From the NCBI GenBank assembly GCA_019636235.1, contig JAHBXW010000023.1, positions 23,844 through 87,843 on the forward strand: a stretch of DNA of 64,000 nt. The letters run 5' to 3'. Position numbers and translations under genes: made by a program. Shown here piece by piece: positions 56,611 through 64,000 of the stretch (the stretch's first letter is position 1; the number at the start of each line of letters is the position of its first letter). This stretch comes from Planctomyces sp. (GTDB lineage: Bacteria > Planctomycetota > Planctomycetia > Planctomycetales > Planctomycetaceae). The notes below the pieces were generated by a model that saw only the letters and a list, made by a program, of their open reading frames with translations, searched no databases and was not told where the DNA came from.

Positions 56611-56642
56611 GTGCCCAAACTGATCGGAGGGTGCAACTGGCC

Positions 56643-57740
56643 ATGAAACCACCCGCAAAGTCAAACGGAACCGCAGACCGTCGAAGTTGCATCGACCTGT
56701 TAGCGCTTTCGGATGTTGAACCCCGAGATGTCGAATGGCTGTGGACGAACCGAATCCCACTTGGGGAACTGACGATCCTCGACGGTGATCCGAGCGTGAA
56801 CAAGAGCAGCTTCACTCTCGACCTGGCCGCACGGGTCTCGACCGGAAATGACATGCCTGATGGAACACCAGGCGTCAAGGGACGTGTGCTTGCTCTGTTA
56901 GGTGAGGACAGTCTCGAAAAAACCATCGTTCAGCGACTCGCAGCAGCCGGTGCGGACCTGAACCGAATCAAGGCTTTCAAGGGGTCGGTCCTGCTTCCTG
57001 ACGGACTCAGCGAGATCAAAGCGGCCATTGCAAAGACGCAGGCGAAACTCCTGCTGATCGACCCGCTGATGGCCTTCTTGGGCTGTGACGCCAACGGCGA
57101 TCAGAAGGTGAGGAGCGCATTGACGCCGCTCAAGGAAATCGCACACACGGCGAACTGCGCCGTGGTGATGGTTCGTCACCTCACGAAGCGTGGTGGGAAG
57201 CATTCCCTGTACCGGGGCAGCGGCAGCATCGGGATTGTGGCGGCGACCAGATCGGCGCTCTTGATCGGCAAGTCACCCGACGAGCCGAACTATCGGGTTC
57301 TCTGCCAGACGAAGAGCAATCTGGGGCCACTCGCCCCGAGTCTGTTGTTCGAGCCTGTTGATTCGGACGGCACAGTCACCATCGAGTGGCGAGGTGAATG
57401 CGAATATACCGCTGACCATCTCCTTTCAGCACCCTCAAAGAGCGAGGGCAAACTGGCTGAAGCGATGAGCTTTCTGGCCTCGCTCCTTGAAAATGGCCCG
57501 GTCCAGCAGGGGGCGATCAAAGCGAAAGCCATCGAGGTTGGAATCGCCCTCCGCACGCTGGATCGTGCGAAGGAGGTTCTGGAAGTCGTCTCCGAGCGAA
57601 CCCGTTTTGGTCCGGGCGGCTATTGGATGTGGAAGCTGCCCGAGCAGGAAGATGCGGCATTGTCCGCCACGCAGCCAGATGTGGCGCACTATGGGAATGG
57701 GGAAGAGACGATTCGACTGGTGAGGCGACCAGACGACTGA
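56643..57740 (+). CDS. RepA-like AAA family ATPase (AAA_25 type)
   Basis: A 365-residue RecA-fold hexameric helicase-like protein of plasmid and phage RepA type. ILDGDPSVNKSSFTLDLAARVSTG holds the P-loop at residues 48-55; asparagine N53 replaces the usual glycine before the lysine. Walker B is KLLLIDPLMAFLG. VVMVRHLTKRGG is a further family landmark. A C-terminal winged-helix-like region follows (ENGPVQQGAIKAKAIEVGIA). GGAGGG lies about 10 bases before the ATG. It is first in the probable island operon. Confidence 0.85.
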   Translation: MKPPAKSNGTADRRSCIDLLALSDVEPRDVEWLWTNRIPLGELTILDGDPSVNKSSFTLDLAARVSTGNDMPDGTPGVKGRVLALLGEDSLEKTIVQRLAAAGADLNRIKAFKGSVLLPDGLSEIKAAIAKTQAKLLLIDPLMAFLGCDANGDQKVRSALTPLKEIAHTANCAVVMVRHLTKRGGKHSLYRGSGSIGIVAATRSALLIGKSPDEPNYRVLCQTKSNLGPLAPSLLFEPVDSDGTVTIEWRGECEYTADHLLSAPSKSEGKLAEAMSFLASLLENGPVQQGAIKAKAIEVGIALRTLDRAKEVLEVVSERTRFGPGGYWMWKLPEQEDAALSATQPDVAHYGNGEETIRLVRRPDD

Positions 57741-57898
57741 CGGCTCTTGCATCAGCTTACCAGTCTTTCGGCGATTGCCACCTTTCTCGCCGAAGAACAC
57801 CTCAGTTTGAAACACCGACAATGCGACTGCGCTCCCGGTGCGCACAGAGAGTGGTCGCCAACAGAATCCGTGCGCCACTCATCGAAAGGACCATTCCC

Positions 57899-60343
57899 AT
57901 GACTACCTGGAAACTGCGTGACTACCAGCAGCCCGCCTACCATACCGCCAACGGTCGTTCCCGAGTCATCGTCAACATGCCAACGGGCTGGGGCAAGAGC
58001 TTTCTGCTCTGCGCACTGGCTGCCTCAGACTTGCGTGACCCTTCACGGAGAGTCGTCATCTGCGTGCCGCAACGGATCATCGCCAAAGGGTTCGGTGAAA
58101 GAAAGCACATCTTGCTGCCGGATGGAGCAGAAGTGGACTGGTCCATTCCACGGAACCTTTGCGGAACGTCCACCGCCAAAGTGGATGAGTTGACGGACTT
58201 CCTGCTCGCTGGCCCCGCAAAGTCGGTGGCAAGACGAGTCGTACTCACGACGCACATGACGCTCTCCTGCGCTTTGACTCGCTTGAGCGACGACGAACTG
58301 GCTGAGATTGCCGACGACACCACGGCTGTCATCGATGAATCGCACCACATCCTTGCCTCAGAGCAGGGACGCAACGTTCTGGGTGGACAGATCGCTCGGC
58401 TCCTTGATCTCGGCTCATCTGGCCTGAAGCTGTGGCTGGCGACCGCATACTTCTTCCGTGGCGATCACCTTCCAATCATCAGTGAGGCGCACCTCGCCGA
58501 GTTTATTCGTGTTCACGTTCCCTTCGACGAATACTGGGGGATTCTCAAGCACATCAAGAGCTATTCCTACGACTTTGTGACCTTCAAGGGCACGGTCTTC
58601 AAGGAGCTTCAGCAAGTTCTCCAAAGTGGTCCATCCGCCCCTACGATCATTTACTGCCCGCCCGAGGGCCACAACATGCTGCTCGGAAAGCCCAAGGCCA
58701 AGTTCGTTGCTCGGGTTCAGCGAATCGCCTGTGAATGCCTCAACGCCGCACCGTGGACTTCCTTCGACGATGCCCTGCGGCAGAAATCGGTGGTCGTCGA
58801 TCTCGTCGATACCGAACAACGTGCGGAGAAAATCCGGTTTGTGGCGGAACATGGAAACCGTGTATCGGGAATTCTGACAGTTGGCATGTTTCGTGAAGGA
58901 GCCGACTGGGTGGAAGCTGCTCGGATCATCGATCTCGTGCCGACGAATTCAGATCAGGACCGACTTCAGCGGTTTGGGCGTCTCGTTCGGGACTGTCCCG
59001 GCAAACGCCACATCAGCTATCTCAACTTCTTTCCACTGGTGGTGGAGCAGGGCGAAGAAGAAAGGCGGCGACTACTGACAAAGCTCTACGCCCACTTTCA
59101 CGCCTCCCTGGTGCTGGAAAACGCAATCGAGCCGATCAAGGTGAGGCTCTTACCTCGGCCCAAGCACGGGCCGAAGGATGACGCTGCCGATCCGAAGACC
59201 CATTTCAATCTCCTTGGTGATTTCTCGGAGGCCAAACAAGAGCAGATCATCCGAGACACCTACGAGGCGCTCCTCAAGTTACAGGCAAAGAAGGATGATG
59301 CCGGTCAGTCAGCCACTCCCGAGGAGGTGAAAACCGCCGTCGTCAATGCTCTTAAAGAAAACGGCGTGCGGAAGAACCTTGAACCGCTCGCCAAACAGGT
59401 CTTGCTCCTCATGCGGCGGAAGGCGAACGTCTCGGTCCAGACGGACGATCTGGTCAATGCTGGGTTCGATAAAGTGTGGTCCACCGACATCTTCGATCCC
59501 ATCATCGCCTACTCTGGTGGCGTTGGAGGGCCGAAGACGCTCGCCGAGATTCGGGATGTCGTAGAGGGAGTGTTCGAGCGACAGTGGCAGGAGAACTACG
59601 AGCGCATCCGCAATCTCCCTTGCCCACCTGACTCGCAGAGCAGCGCCTACTGGTGGTGTACGCACAACCGAACGCTGCACTCCCAAGGCAAGCTGCCCGA
59701 AGCAAAGGTGAAGCTTCTGGAGCAGATTCCGTGGTGGACGTGGACGATCAGCGTGTCGGATCGCTGGGAGACCAACTTCGAGATGATTCGTGCGATGGCC
59801 CAATGCCCAAAGGCCGGAACTCCCGAGTATTCATGGGTGCGTCAGCAAAGGCGCTTTTACCATCAGGGAAAGCTTGAGCAGCGCAAGATACGCCTTCTCG
59901 AATCGATTCCGTGGTGGACGTGGGCAAGCTTGTCGAGCAATTGGGAGACGAACTTCGCTGAGGTTGCGGCCTTACCCGAGCGACCTGCTCGTGGGACGAC
60001 ATTGTACGAGTGGGTCAGAACGCAACGGAAGGAGTACAAGGCGGGAAGGCTTGCCCCGGAGCGAGCCAAAAGGCTTGAATCAATCCCGTGGTGGGTTTGG
60101 GAAGAACGACGATCCAGCAAGGATGATGGTCTCGTTGAATTGCAGATCTGCATCAGGGAAGGCGTCGAACTTGGCCATACGAAGACGCAGGTTGCCGACA
60201 AGTGGGCAGAGATCATGGGCGTCGGACGAGATCAGGTCCACAAGTACCTGCGAAAAGCCGAGCCTGCCGTGCGGGACCAATGGAAGCGACTCGGTGATGG
60301 GCGTAAGCGGGGCGATCTCTCGAAGGAGGTGGCCGCACCATGA
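57899..60343 (+). CDS. Superfamily-2 helicase with three helicase-associated (HA) repeats
   Basis: An 814-residue protein. The N-terminal SF2 core starts LRDYQQPAYHTANGRSRVIV. Motif I is MPTGWGKS (residues 27-34) and motif II is VIDESHHIL (DESH, 146-149). Motif VI-like DRLQRFGRLVRDCPGK follows. The C-terminus has three HA repeats beginning at W563, W623 and W682, each about 59 residues and ending IPWWTW or IPWWVW. HA domains bind DNA in some helicases. AAAGGA lies 9 bases before the ATG at 57899; longer frames lie inside the previous gene. It overlaps the next gene by ATGA. Confidence 0.88.
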   Translation: MTTWKLRDYQQPAYHTANGRSRVIVNMPTGWGKSFLLCALAASDLRDPSRRVVICVPQRIIAKGFGERKHILLPDGAEVDWSIPRNLCGTSTAKVDELTDFLLAGPAKSVARRVVLTTHMTLSCALTRLSDDELAEIADDTTAVIDESHHILASEQGRNVLGGQIARLLDLGSSGLKLWLATAYFFRGDHLPIISEAHLAEFIRVHVPFDEYWGILKHIKSYSYDFVTFKGTVFKELQQVLQSGPSAPTIIYCPPEGHNMLLGKPKAKFVARVQRIACECLNAAPWTSFDDALRQKSVVVDLVDTEQRAEKIRFVAEHGNRVSGILTVGMFREGADWVEAARIIDLVPTNSDQDRLQRFGRLVRDCPGKRHISYLNFFPLVVEQGEEERRRLLTKLYAHFHASLVLENAIEPIKVRLLPRPKHGPKDDAADPKTHFNLLGDFSEAKQEQIIRDTYEALLKLQAKKDDAGQSATPEEVKTAVVNALKENGVRKNLEPLAKQVLLLMRRKANVSVQTDDLVNAGFDKVWSTDIFDPIIAYSGGVGGPKTLAEIRDVVEGVFERQWQENYERIRNLPCPPDSQSSAYWWCTHNRTLHSQGKLPEAKVKLLEQIPWWTWTISVSDRWETNFEMIRAMAQCPKAGTPEYSWVRQQRRFYHQGKLEQRKIRLLESIPWWTWASLSSNWETNFAEVAALPERPARGTTLYEWVRTQRKEYKAGRLAPERAKRLESIPWWVWEERRSSKDDGLVELQICIREGVELGHTKTQVADKWAEIMGVGRDQVHKYLRKAEPAVRDQWKRLGDGRKRGDLSKEVAAP

Positions 60344-61947
60344 CCACCGACTACCAAATCCTTCCGCCCCTGCTGCCCGACGAGTTCGACACCCTGAAAG
60401 CGTCCATCGCCGAGCGAGGCGTCAATGTCCCGATCATTGTCGATCAGGAAGGCAACGTTATCGACGGCTACCATCGGCAGCGTGCCTGTGACGAACTGGG
60501 CATCTTCTGTCCTCGGGAGGTGCGCCACTTCGAGAGCGAAACAGACAAGCTGGAGTTGGTCCTGCGCCTGAACTGTGGTCGTAGGCAACTGAACCGGCAG
60601 CAGAAGCGATCTGTCATCGACGCATACCTGCTTCGTGACCCGCAAATCGCTGACAACTTTCTGGCTCAAATCATCGGCGTGTCAAAGAACACCGTGGCCG
60701 ATGTGAGAAGTACGCTGGAGGCAACTTGTCAAATTGACAAGTTCGACGAACTTCGGGGCAAGGACGGCAAGTTGCGCCCCGTGAGATACAAGAAGATCAT
60801 CGCCAACACGCCAGCGGAGGCTGAAGCCGCCCTGAAGATCATCGGCACGCTTCCCGACAACTGCACTGGCAAGACCATCGACATCGCCACGGCGAAGCGT
60901 GAAAGCCGAAAGGCGAAGGCCATCTCACCACAAGAGAGAGGCGTGCTGCCCATCAGCCAGGCGGTTGGCAATATCGAACTCTGGTGCGGAGACTCGCTGA
61001 CGCTCATGCGGCAGCGAATGGCACCGAAGTCGGTCGATGTGAGCGTCACTTCCGTCCCATACAACGTCGGCAAGGATTACGGTACCTACGACGACGACCG
61101 CCCCCAGGCGGAATACCTCGATTGGCTCGCAGAGTGCTTTGAAACGATCCACGGCGTCCTCAAGGACGATGGCAGCTTTTTCCTCAACATCGATTCCCCG
61201 AACAGCAACCCGTGGAGAGCCATGAAGGTTGCTGAGATCGCCGGACGCTTCTTCTCACTCCAGAACCGAATCGTCTGGGCGAAGACGATCACGGTTGATC
61301 GGCTATCTCATGGTCAGTTCTCACCCAACGGAAGCGACCGCTTTCTCGATCACACTTGGGAGTTCGTGTTCCACTTCACGAAGACCGGCAGACAAGAGAT
61401 CGACCGGCTCGCCATTGGGGTTCCCTACACTGACAAGGGAAACCTCAGGAGGAGCGGAGCCACTTCTGATCTGCGCTGCGCCGGTGACGTGTGGTTCATC
61501 CCACATCCGACGATTACGAACCGCAGTGACAGAGGCCATCACCCGTGCCCGTTCCCTGTCGAGCTTGCCGAGCGGTGCATCAAGCTGCACGGGATGAAAG
61601 AGAAAATGGTTGTCCTCGATCCGTTCAACGGATCGGGCAGTTCGACGGAGGCGATGGCCCGGCTTGGAGTAGATGGCATCGGCATCGACATCGATCCCAA
61701 TTACTGCGAGTTCGCAGTCGAGCGTCTTTCCAGACTGGAAGATGAGCGTCAGGAGGAGCTTATTAGCGAACTCTGCATTCACATCGAGGACGCCCATGAC
61801 CTGGTACGCCCGATGAATGCCAGTGTGCTGCTGGGCGAATGGGCCGGTTGGGAAGGTGTGCCAGTTGAGGCCGCTGAGCGCCTCGTCGCATTGCTGCCTG
61901 ACGAAGTGCGTCGGTTGCTTATTAGCGATCTTCCACCGGCAGCATGA
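60340..61947 (+). CDS. ParB-domain/DNA methyltransferase fusion (beta class)
   Basis: A 535-residue protein. Residues 1-95 form a ParB/Srx-like N-terminal domain (LPPLLPDEFDTLKASIAERG, VIDGYHRQRACDELG) followed by a helix-turn-helix region. Residues 205-470 form a methyltransferase. Motif IV is TSVPYNVG (237-244; SPPY is usual) and motif I is DPFNGSGSSTEAM (427-439). The motif order IV then I is beta class, so it probably makes N4-cytosine or N6-adenine. It overlaps the helicase gene by four bases and is likely translated with it. Confidence 0.88.
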   Translation: MTTDYQILPPLLPDEFDTLKASIAERGVNVPIIVDQEGNVIDGYHRQRACDELGIFCPREVRHFESETDKLELVLRLNCGRRQLNRQQKRSVIDAYLLRDPQIADNFLAQIIGVSKNTVADVRSTLEATCQIDKFDELRGKDGKLRPVRYKKIIANTPAEAEAALKIIGTLPDNCTGKTIDIATAKRESRKAKAISPQERGVLPISQAVGNIELWCGDSLTLMRQRMAPKSVDVSVTSVPYNVGKDYGTYDDDRPQAEYLDWLAECFETIHGVLKDDGSFFLNIDSPNSNPWRAMKVAEIAGRFFSLQNRIVWAKTITVDRLSHGQFSPNGSDRFLDHTWEFVFHFTKTGRQEIDRLAIGVPYTDKGNLRRSGATSDLRCAGDVWFIPHPTITNRSDRGHHPCPFPVELAERCIKLHGMKEKMVVLDPFNGSGSSTEAMARLGVDGIGIDIDPNYCEFAVERLSRLEDERQEELISELCIHIEDAHDLVRPMNASVLLGEWAGWEGVPVEAAERLVALLPDEVRRLLISDLPPAA

Positions 61948-62225
61948 CCGCCGTGCCGTGGTTCAGGACCGCAGTTTGGCGCTCAAACTGTGCCCCCTGC
62001 AAAATGTTGAGAATCTGCGGGCGTTGTCAGCGCATCTCGGCATGGCGCAGGCAGGGTGATGTGAGAACTTCTGCGGGCCAACCTTGTTCCTGCGCTTGTC
62101 ACACCACACTCCTGAGAAGAGGTGAATGCGCTCGGGACGATCTTTCGAGTCGAAAGACGGTTCTCCTGCGGCCAATCGACTCCTGGTGCGACGGACTGCC
62201 GCTTGAAACGCCTCATAACCGCAAT
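61948..62225. other. Non-coding stretch with a palindrome upstream of the small-gene cluster
   Basis: No gene can be supported. The perfect palindrome TCTTTCGAGTCGAAAGA at 62141-62157 has 8-base arms and could be an operator. Frames across the interval are short and unsupported. Confidence 0.5.
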
Positions 62226-62254
62226 TTGACGAATAAGGCGATCAGCGCTATCGT
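62226..62254 (+). promoter_or_regulatory. Sigma-70-like promoter for the small-gene cluster
   Basis: TTGACG at 62226-62231 and TATCGT at 62249-62254 with a 17-base spacer. Transcription would begin near 62261, about 30 bases before the ATG at 62291, which has a GGAGG ribosome binding site. Confidence 0.6.
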
Positions 62255-62290
62255 GTCTTAGCGTTAATTATTTCACGGAGGAATCGCACA

Positions 62291-62491
62291 ATGGACGCAA
62301 CACTCAGTTATGAAGATGCGGTCGAGAAGTACCTCGACGCCATCAAGGAAACACGCTCCTTGCCGAGCCAGCCCAGCGAGTCACTTTCGATTCGTCGAGA
62401 GAAGGAATGACAGCTTCGCAACGCAAACGGTCTTCTTGCCACGGTCTCCGATGACGGCGAGGTGTCGCTCGTAAGCGAGGGCGGCGCCTAA
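62291..62491 (+). pseudogene. Small gene interrupted by an in-frame TGA
   Basis: ATG at 62291 with GGAGG about 9 bases upstream. Thirty-nine codons (LSYEDAVEKYLDAIKETR and on) run to TGA at 62408-62410. The same frame continues with protein-like codons (QLRNANGLLATVSDDGEVSL) to TAA at 62489-62491. The natural product may be a 39-residue peptide, or a 66-codon gene broken by one nonsense change (a Trp codon would restore it). The TGA is followed by C, a leaky context in some bacteria, but readthrough is not shown. No family recognised. Confidence 0.6.
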
Positions 62492-62550
62492 GTAGCTGGC
62501 TTTCACCAGCGATCATCAAGGAAGGCGGCACCTGACAAGGAGAAGGAACG

Positions 62551-62892
62551 ATGATTTCCGACACACTCAATAATGCAATCTGCGAGATCGAGGAGTACGA
62601 ACGGGAACGCTCGGAGGTCTACGGAGCGTGGAGTGAAGAAATTGCACTCGCCAAGAAAGTCATGGCCGCCGTGATGGAACTGCTTCAGCAGCCATCCTCG
62701 GAACACCACTTGAACTTTTCAGAAACCTTGTCACCCGAGCAGATGGAACTGTGGCGAAACACCTGTGAGGCAGAAGTCAATCGCTGGGCGAGATTGCTGC
62801 GTTCGTTGGAGCCTGTTGTCGGTGAGAAGGTCGTGGCAAGGCTGCATGACGCAATTCAGCGGCAGGACGCATTGATGGAAGAGCGATACTGA
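62551..62892 (+). CDS. Hypothetical protein, tandem paralogue 1
   Basis: A 113-residue helical protein beginning MISDTLNNAICEIEEYERER. AAGGAGAAGGA lies directly upstream. It is clearly paralogous to the next gene over its whole length (shared MISDTLxxAIxxIEEY, LSPxxxxxWRxTCEAxxxRW, VDAAI/LHDAIxxQ). Function unknown. Confidence 0.75.
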   Translation: MISDTLNNAICEIEEYERERSEVYGAWSEEIALAKKVMAAVMELLQQPSSEHHLNFSETLSPEQMELWRNTCEAEVNRWARLLRSLEPVVGEKVVARLHDAIQRQDALMEERY

Positions 62893-62945
62893 TTGGCTCG
62901 GGACCAGCGAACGGACACTCAAACACTTTCCAAGGAGAAGGTACG

Positions 62946-63578
62946 ATGATTTCAGACACACTATGCGAGGCAATCGATGATATTGAGGAGTATCAACGGC
63001 TACACCCTACGAACTACAGCGGACGGAGCGAAGACATTGAGGCAGTGAAGGCCGTCATGGGTGGTTTGATGGAACGGCTTCAGCGGCCACCGGGTGACGA
63101 GCCGGTGGAACGTTCTGGAAGCTTGTCGCCGGACAAAGCAGAATGGTGGCGAGTAACGTGCGAGGCGAACATTGCTCGCTGGGTCGAGCGGCTGCGTCTG
63201 CTGGGTCCAGTCTCCAACCAAGAGATCGTGGACAAGGTGGATGCCGCCATCAAGCAGCAGGAAACGCTGCTGGCAGAGATGTGCAAGCCCGCTGATGGCG
63301 ACGGCGATCCACTAGACGCCCCTCATTTCCACGAGGCCCTCTTTGACTTGCTGGAGATCGTGGAGCGGGGCGACAGGATTCCTGACGAGATCATCATCGA
63401 GGTTGAAGACTCCGTGGAAGCCTTTGCGTGGCGAACTGAGGGCTTGCTGCAAACGGCAAGGCACTGCCGACACCGGATGACCGAATCCGAATGTTCGCAG
63501 TTCAAAGTGCCAATCGGCAGCACATACGCTGACGCAGCACGCCAGATTGAGCAGGCTGCTGGACGAGCGACTCGGTGA
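62946..63578 (+). CDS. Hypothetical protein, tandem paralogue 2 with extra C-terminal domain
   Basis: A 210-residue protein. Residues 1-112 align with the preceding gene (MISDTLCEAIDDIEEYQRL, LSPDKAEWWRVTCEANIARW). A further 95-residue acidic helical domain follows (HFHEALFDLLEIVERGDRI). The ribosome binding region AAGGAGAAGGTACG is also duplicated. This suggests a recent tandem duplication that gained or lost a domain. Function unknown. Confidence 0.78.
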   Translation: MISDTLCEAIDDIEEYQRLHPTNYSGRSEDIEAVKAVMGGLMERLQRPPGDEPVERSGSLSPDKAEWWRVTCEANIARWVERLRLLGPVSNQEIVDKVDAAIKQQETLLAEMCKPADGDGDPLDAPHFHEALFDLLEIVERGDRIPDEIIIEVEDSVEAFAWRTEGLLQTARHCRHRMTESECSQFKVPIGSTYADAARQIEQAAGRATR

Positions 63579-63615
63579 GTTCGCCTGGAAGGTCGGCGGG
63601 GAGGAAGTGACGATC

Positions 63616-63939
63616 CTACGTCCCGGTAAACCAACTGCCCGCAATGTGCATGACGTAAAACGGGCTGGGCGGATTCGCCAACCACGTCTGGAGCTTGGTC
63701 TTCATCTGCCCCTCGACGATCTGCTCGATCAATTCGACCGGGATGACCGCTCCCTTGCTGGCCTGCTTGTCGAGGATCACGGCCACTCGACGTGGGTTGA
63801 TAACCACGAGCGTGTCCTGCCGGTGCTGATACGACGGCAAAACCTTCATGGCGTCGGAGATGACGGCCTCGATGTACTCCTTGGCAAAGGACTTCGTCAC
63901 GTCGGGGTGGACCTCGATTGGCATTGTGGAGTCGGGCAT
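63616..63939 (-). CDS. Hypothetical protein
   Basis: A 107-residue protein. AGGAGG ends nine bases before the ATG at 63939, which supports this start over the ATG at 63948. The sequence is soluble and helix-rich (EYIEAVISDAMKVLPSYQHR, VIPVELIEQIVEGQMKTKLQ). No family is recognised. It converges with the paralogous pair. Confidence 0.7.
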   Translation of the reverse strand: MPDSTMPIEVHPDVTKSFAKEYIEAVISDAMKVLPSYQHRQDTLVVINPRRVAVILDKQASKGAVIPVELIEQIVEGQMKTKLQTWLANPPSPFYVMHIAGSWFTGT

Positions 63940-64000
63940 GTCAGTCATCCTCCTCCTGCGGTGGACTCTTCATTCCCCACAAACTCAAACCGTGGCACTT

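Noticed and set aside
62408..62410. Selenocysteine at the in-frame TGA
   Set aside because: No bacterial SECIS-like hairpin is evident just downstream and no selenoprotein family is recognised.

Overview
The window is high-GC (mid-60s percent by eye) bacterial chromosome, most likely from a planctomycete (order Planctomycetales). The evidence is family content rather than a marker gene. It includes a PVC-type membrane-bound-dehydrogenase protein with a C-terminal CxxCH cytochrome domain, a giant GspK-like pseudopilin in an operon full of DxDxDG loops, a Hanks-type kinase with a C-terminal LamG-like ectodomain, and a ceramidase-like secreted hydrolase. It also has a stand-alone CoaC and a circularly permuted ATP-grasp/alpha-E/transglutaminase operon. 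No rRNA, tRNA or CRISPR array was found.

Regions: (1) 1-4.3 kb: yicC (5' truncated), gmk, rpoZ, coaC, a GNAT acetyltransferase and a GT4 glycosyltransferase. (2) 4.2-9.1 kb: recG and rnhA, a HAD phosphatase, then rarA. (3) 9.1-16.2 kb: a Ser/Thr kinase, phosphofructokinase and PEP carboxylase. (4) 16.2-21.5 kb: a two-copy repeat, the transglutaminase/ATP-grasp pair and a ceramidase-like protein. (5) 21.5-28.7 kb: the heme-binding giant, a complete transcription attenuator with a leader peptide in front of cimA, then queG and a membrane HEPN protein. (6) 28.7-40.6 kb: a second two-copy repeat array and a six-gene type II secretion pseudopilin operon in the order G-G-H-I-J-K. (7) 41-49.6 kb: a DUF202 protein, glpK, a ComEA-like protein, lysA, a methyltransferase, an NHL protein, a 28-residue basic protein, and a DUF2975/XRE regulator pair. 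(8) 50.1-55.6 kb: the SOS mutasome imuA-imuB-dnaE2 with a LexA-like box. (9) 55.6-64 kb: a lower-GC, probably mobile island with a RepA-like ATPase, a helicase carrying three helicase-associated repeats, a ParB-domain/DNA methyltransferase fusion and small tandemly duplicated genes of unknown function.

Working together: CimA would feed isoleucine synthesis, and its leader reads out isoleucyl-tRNA supply. ImuA/ImuB/DnaE2 form one damage-inducible translesion unit. The pseudopilins would build a type II secretion or pilus-like fibre. The ATP-grasp and transglutaminase genes form a conserved peptide-bond-chemistry unit. In the island, the ATPase, helicase and methyltransferase are likely co-transcribed and fit either a replication module or a restriction/defence-like module.

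The strongest novel signal is the cimA attenuator at 24724-24932. It has an Ile-Val-Ile-Ile leader peptide, mutually exclusive antiterminator and terminator hairpins, and correct spacing for ribosome-stall control. All calls come from reading the sequence. No database search or folding program was run.
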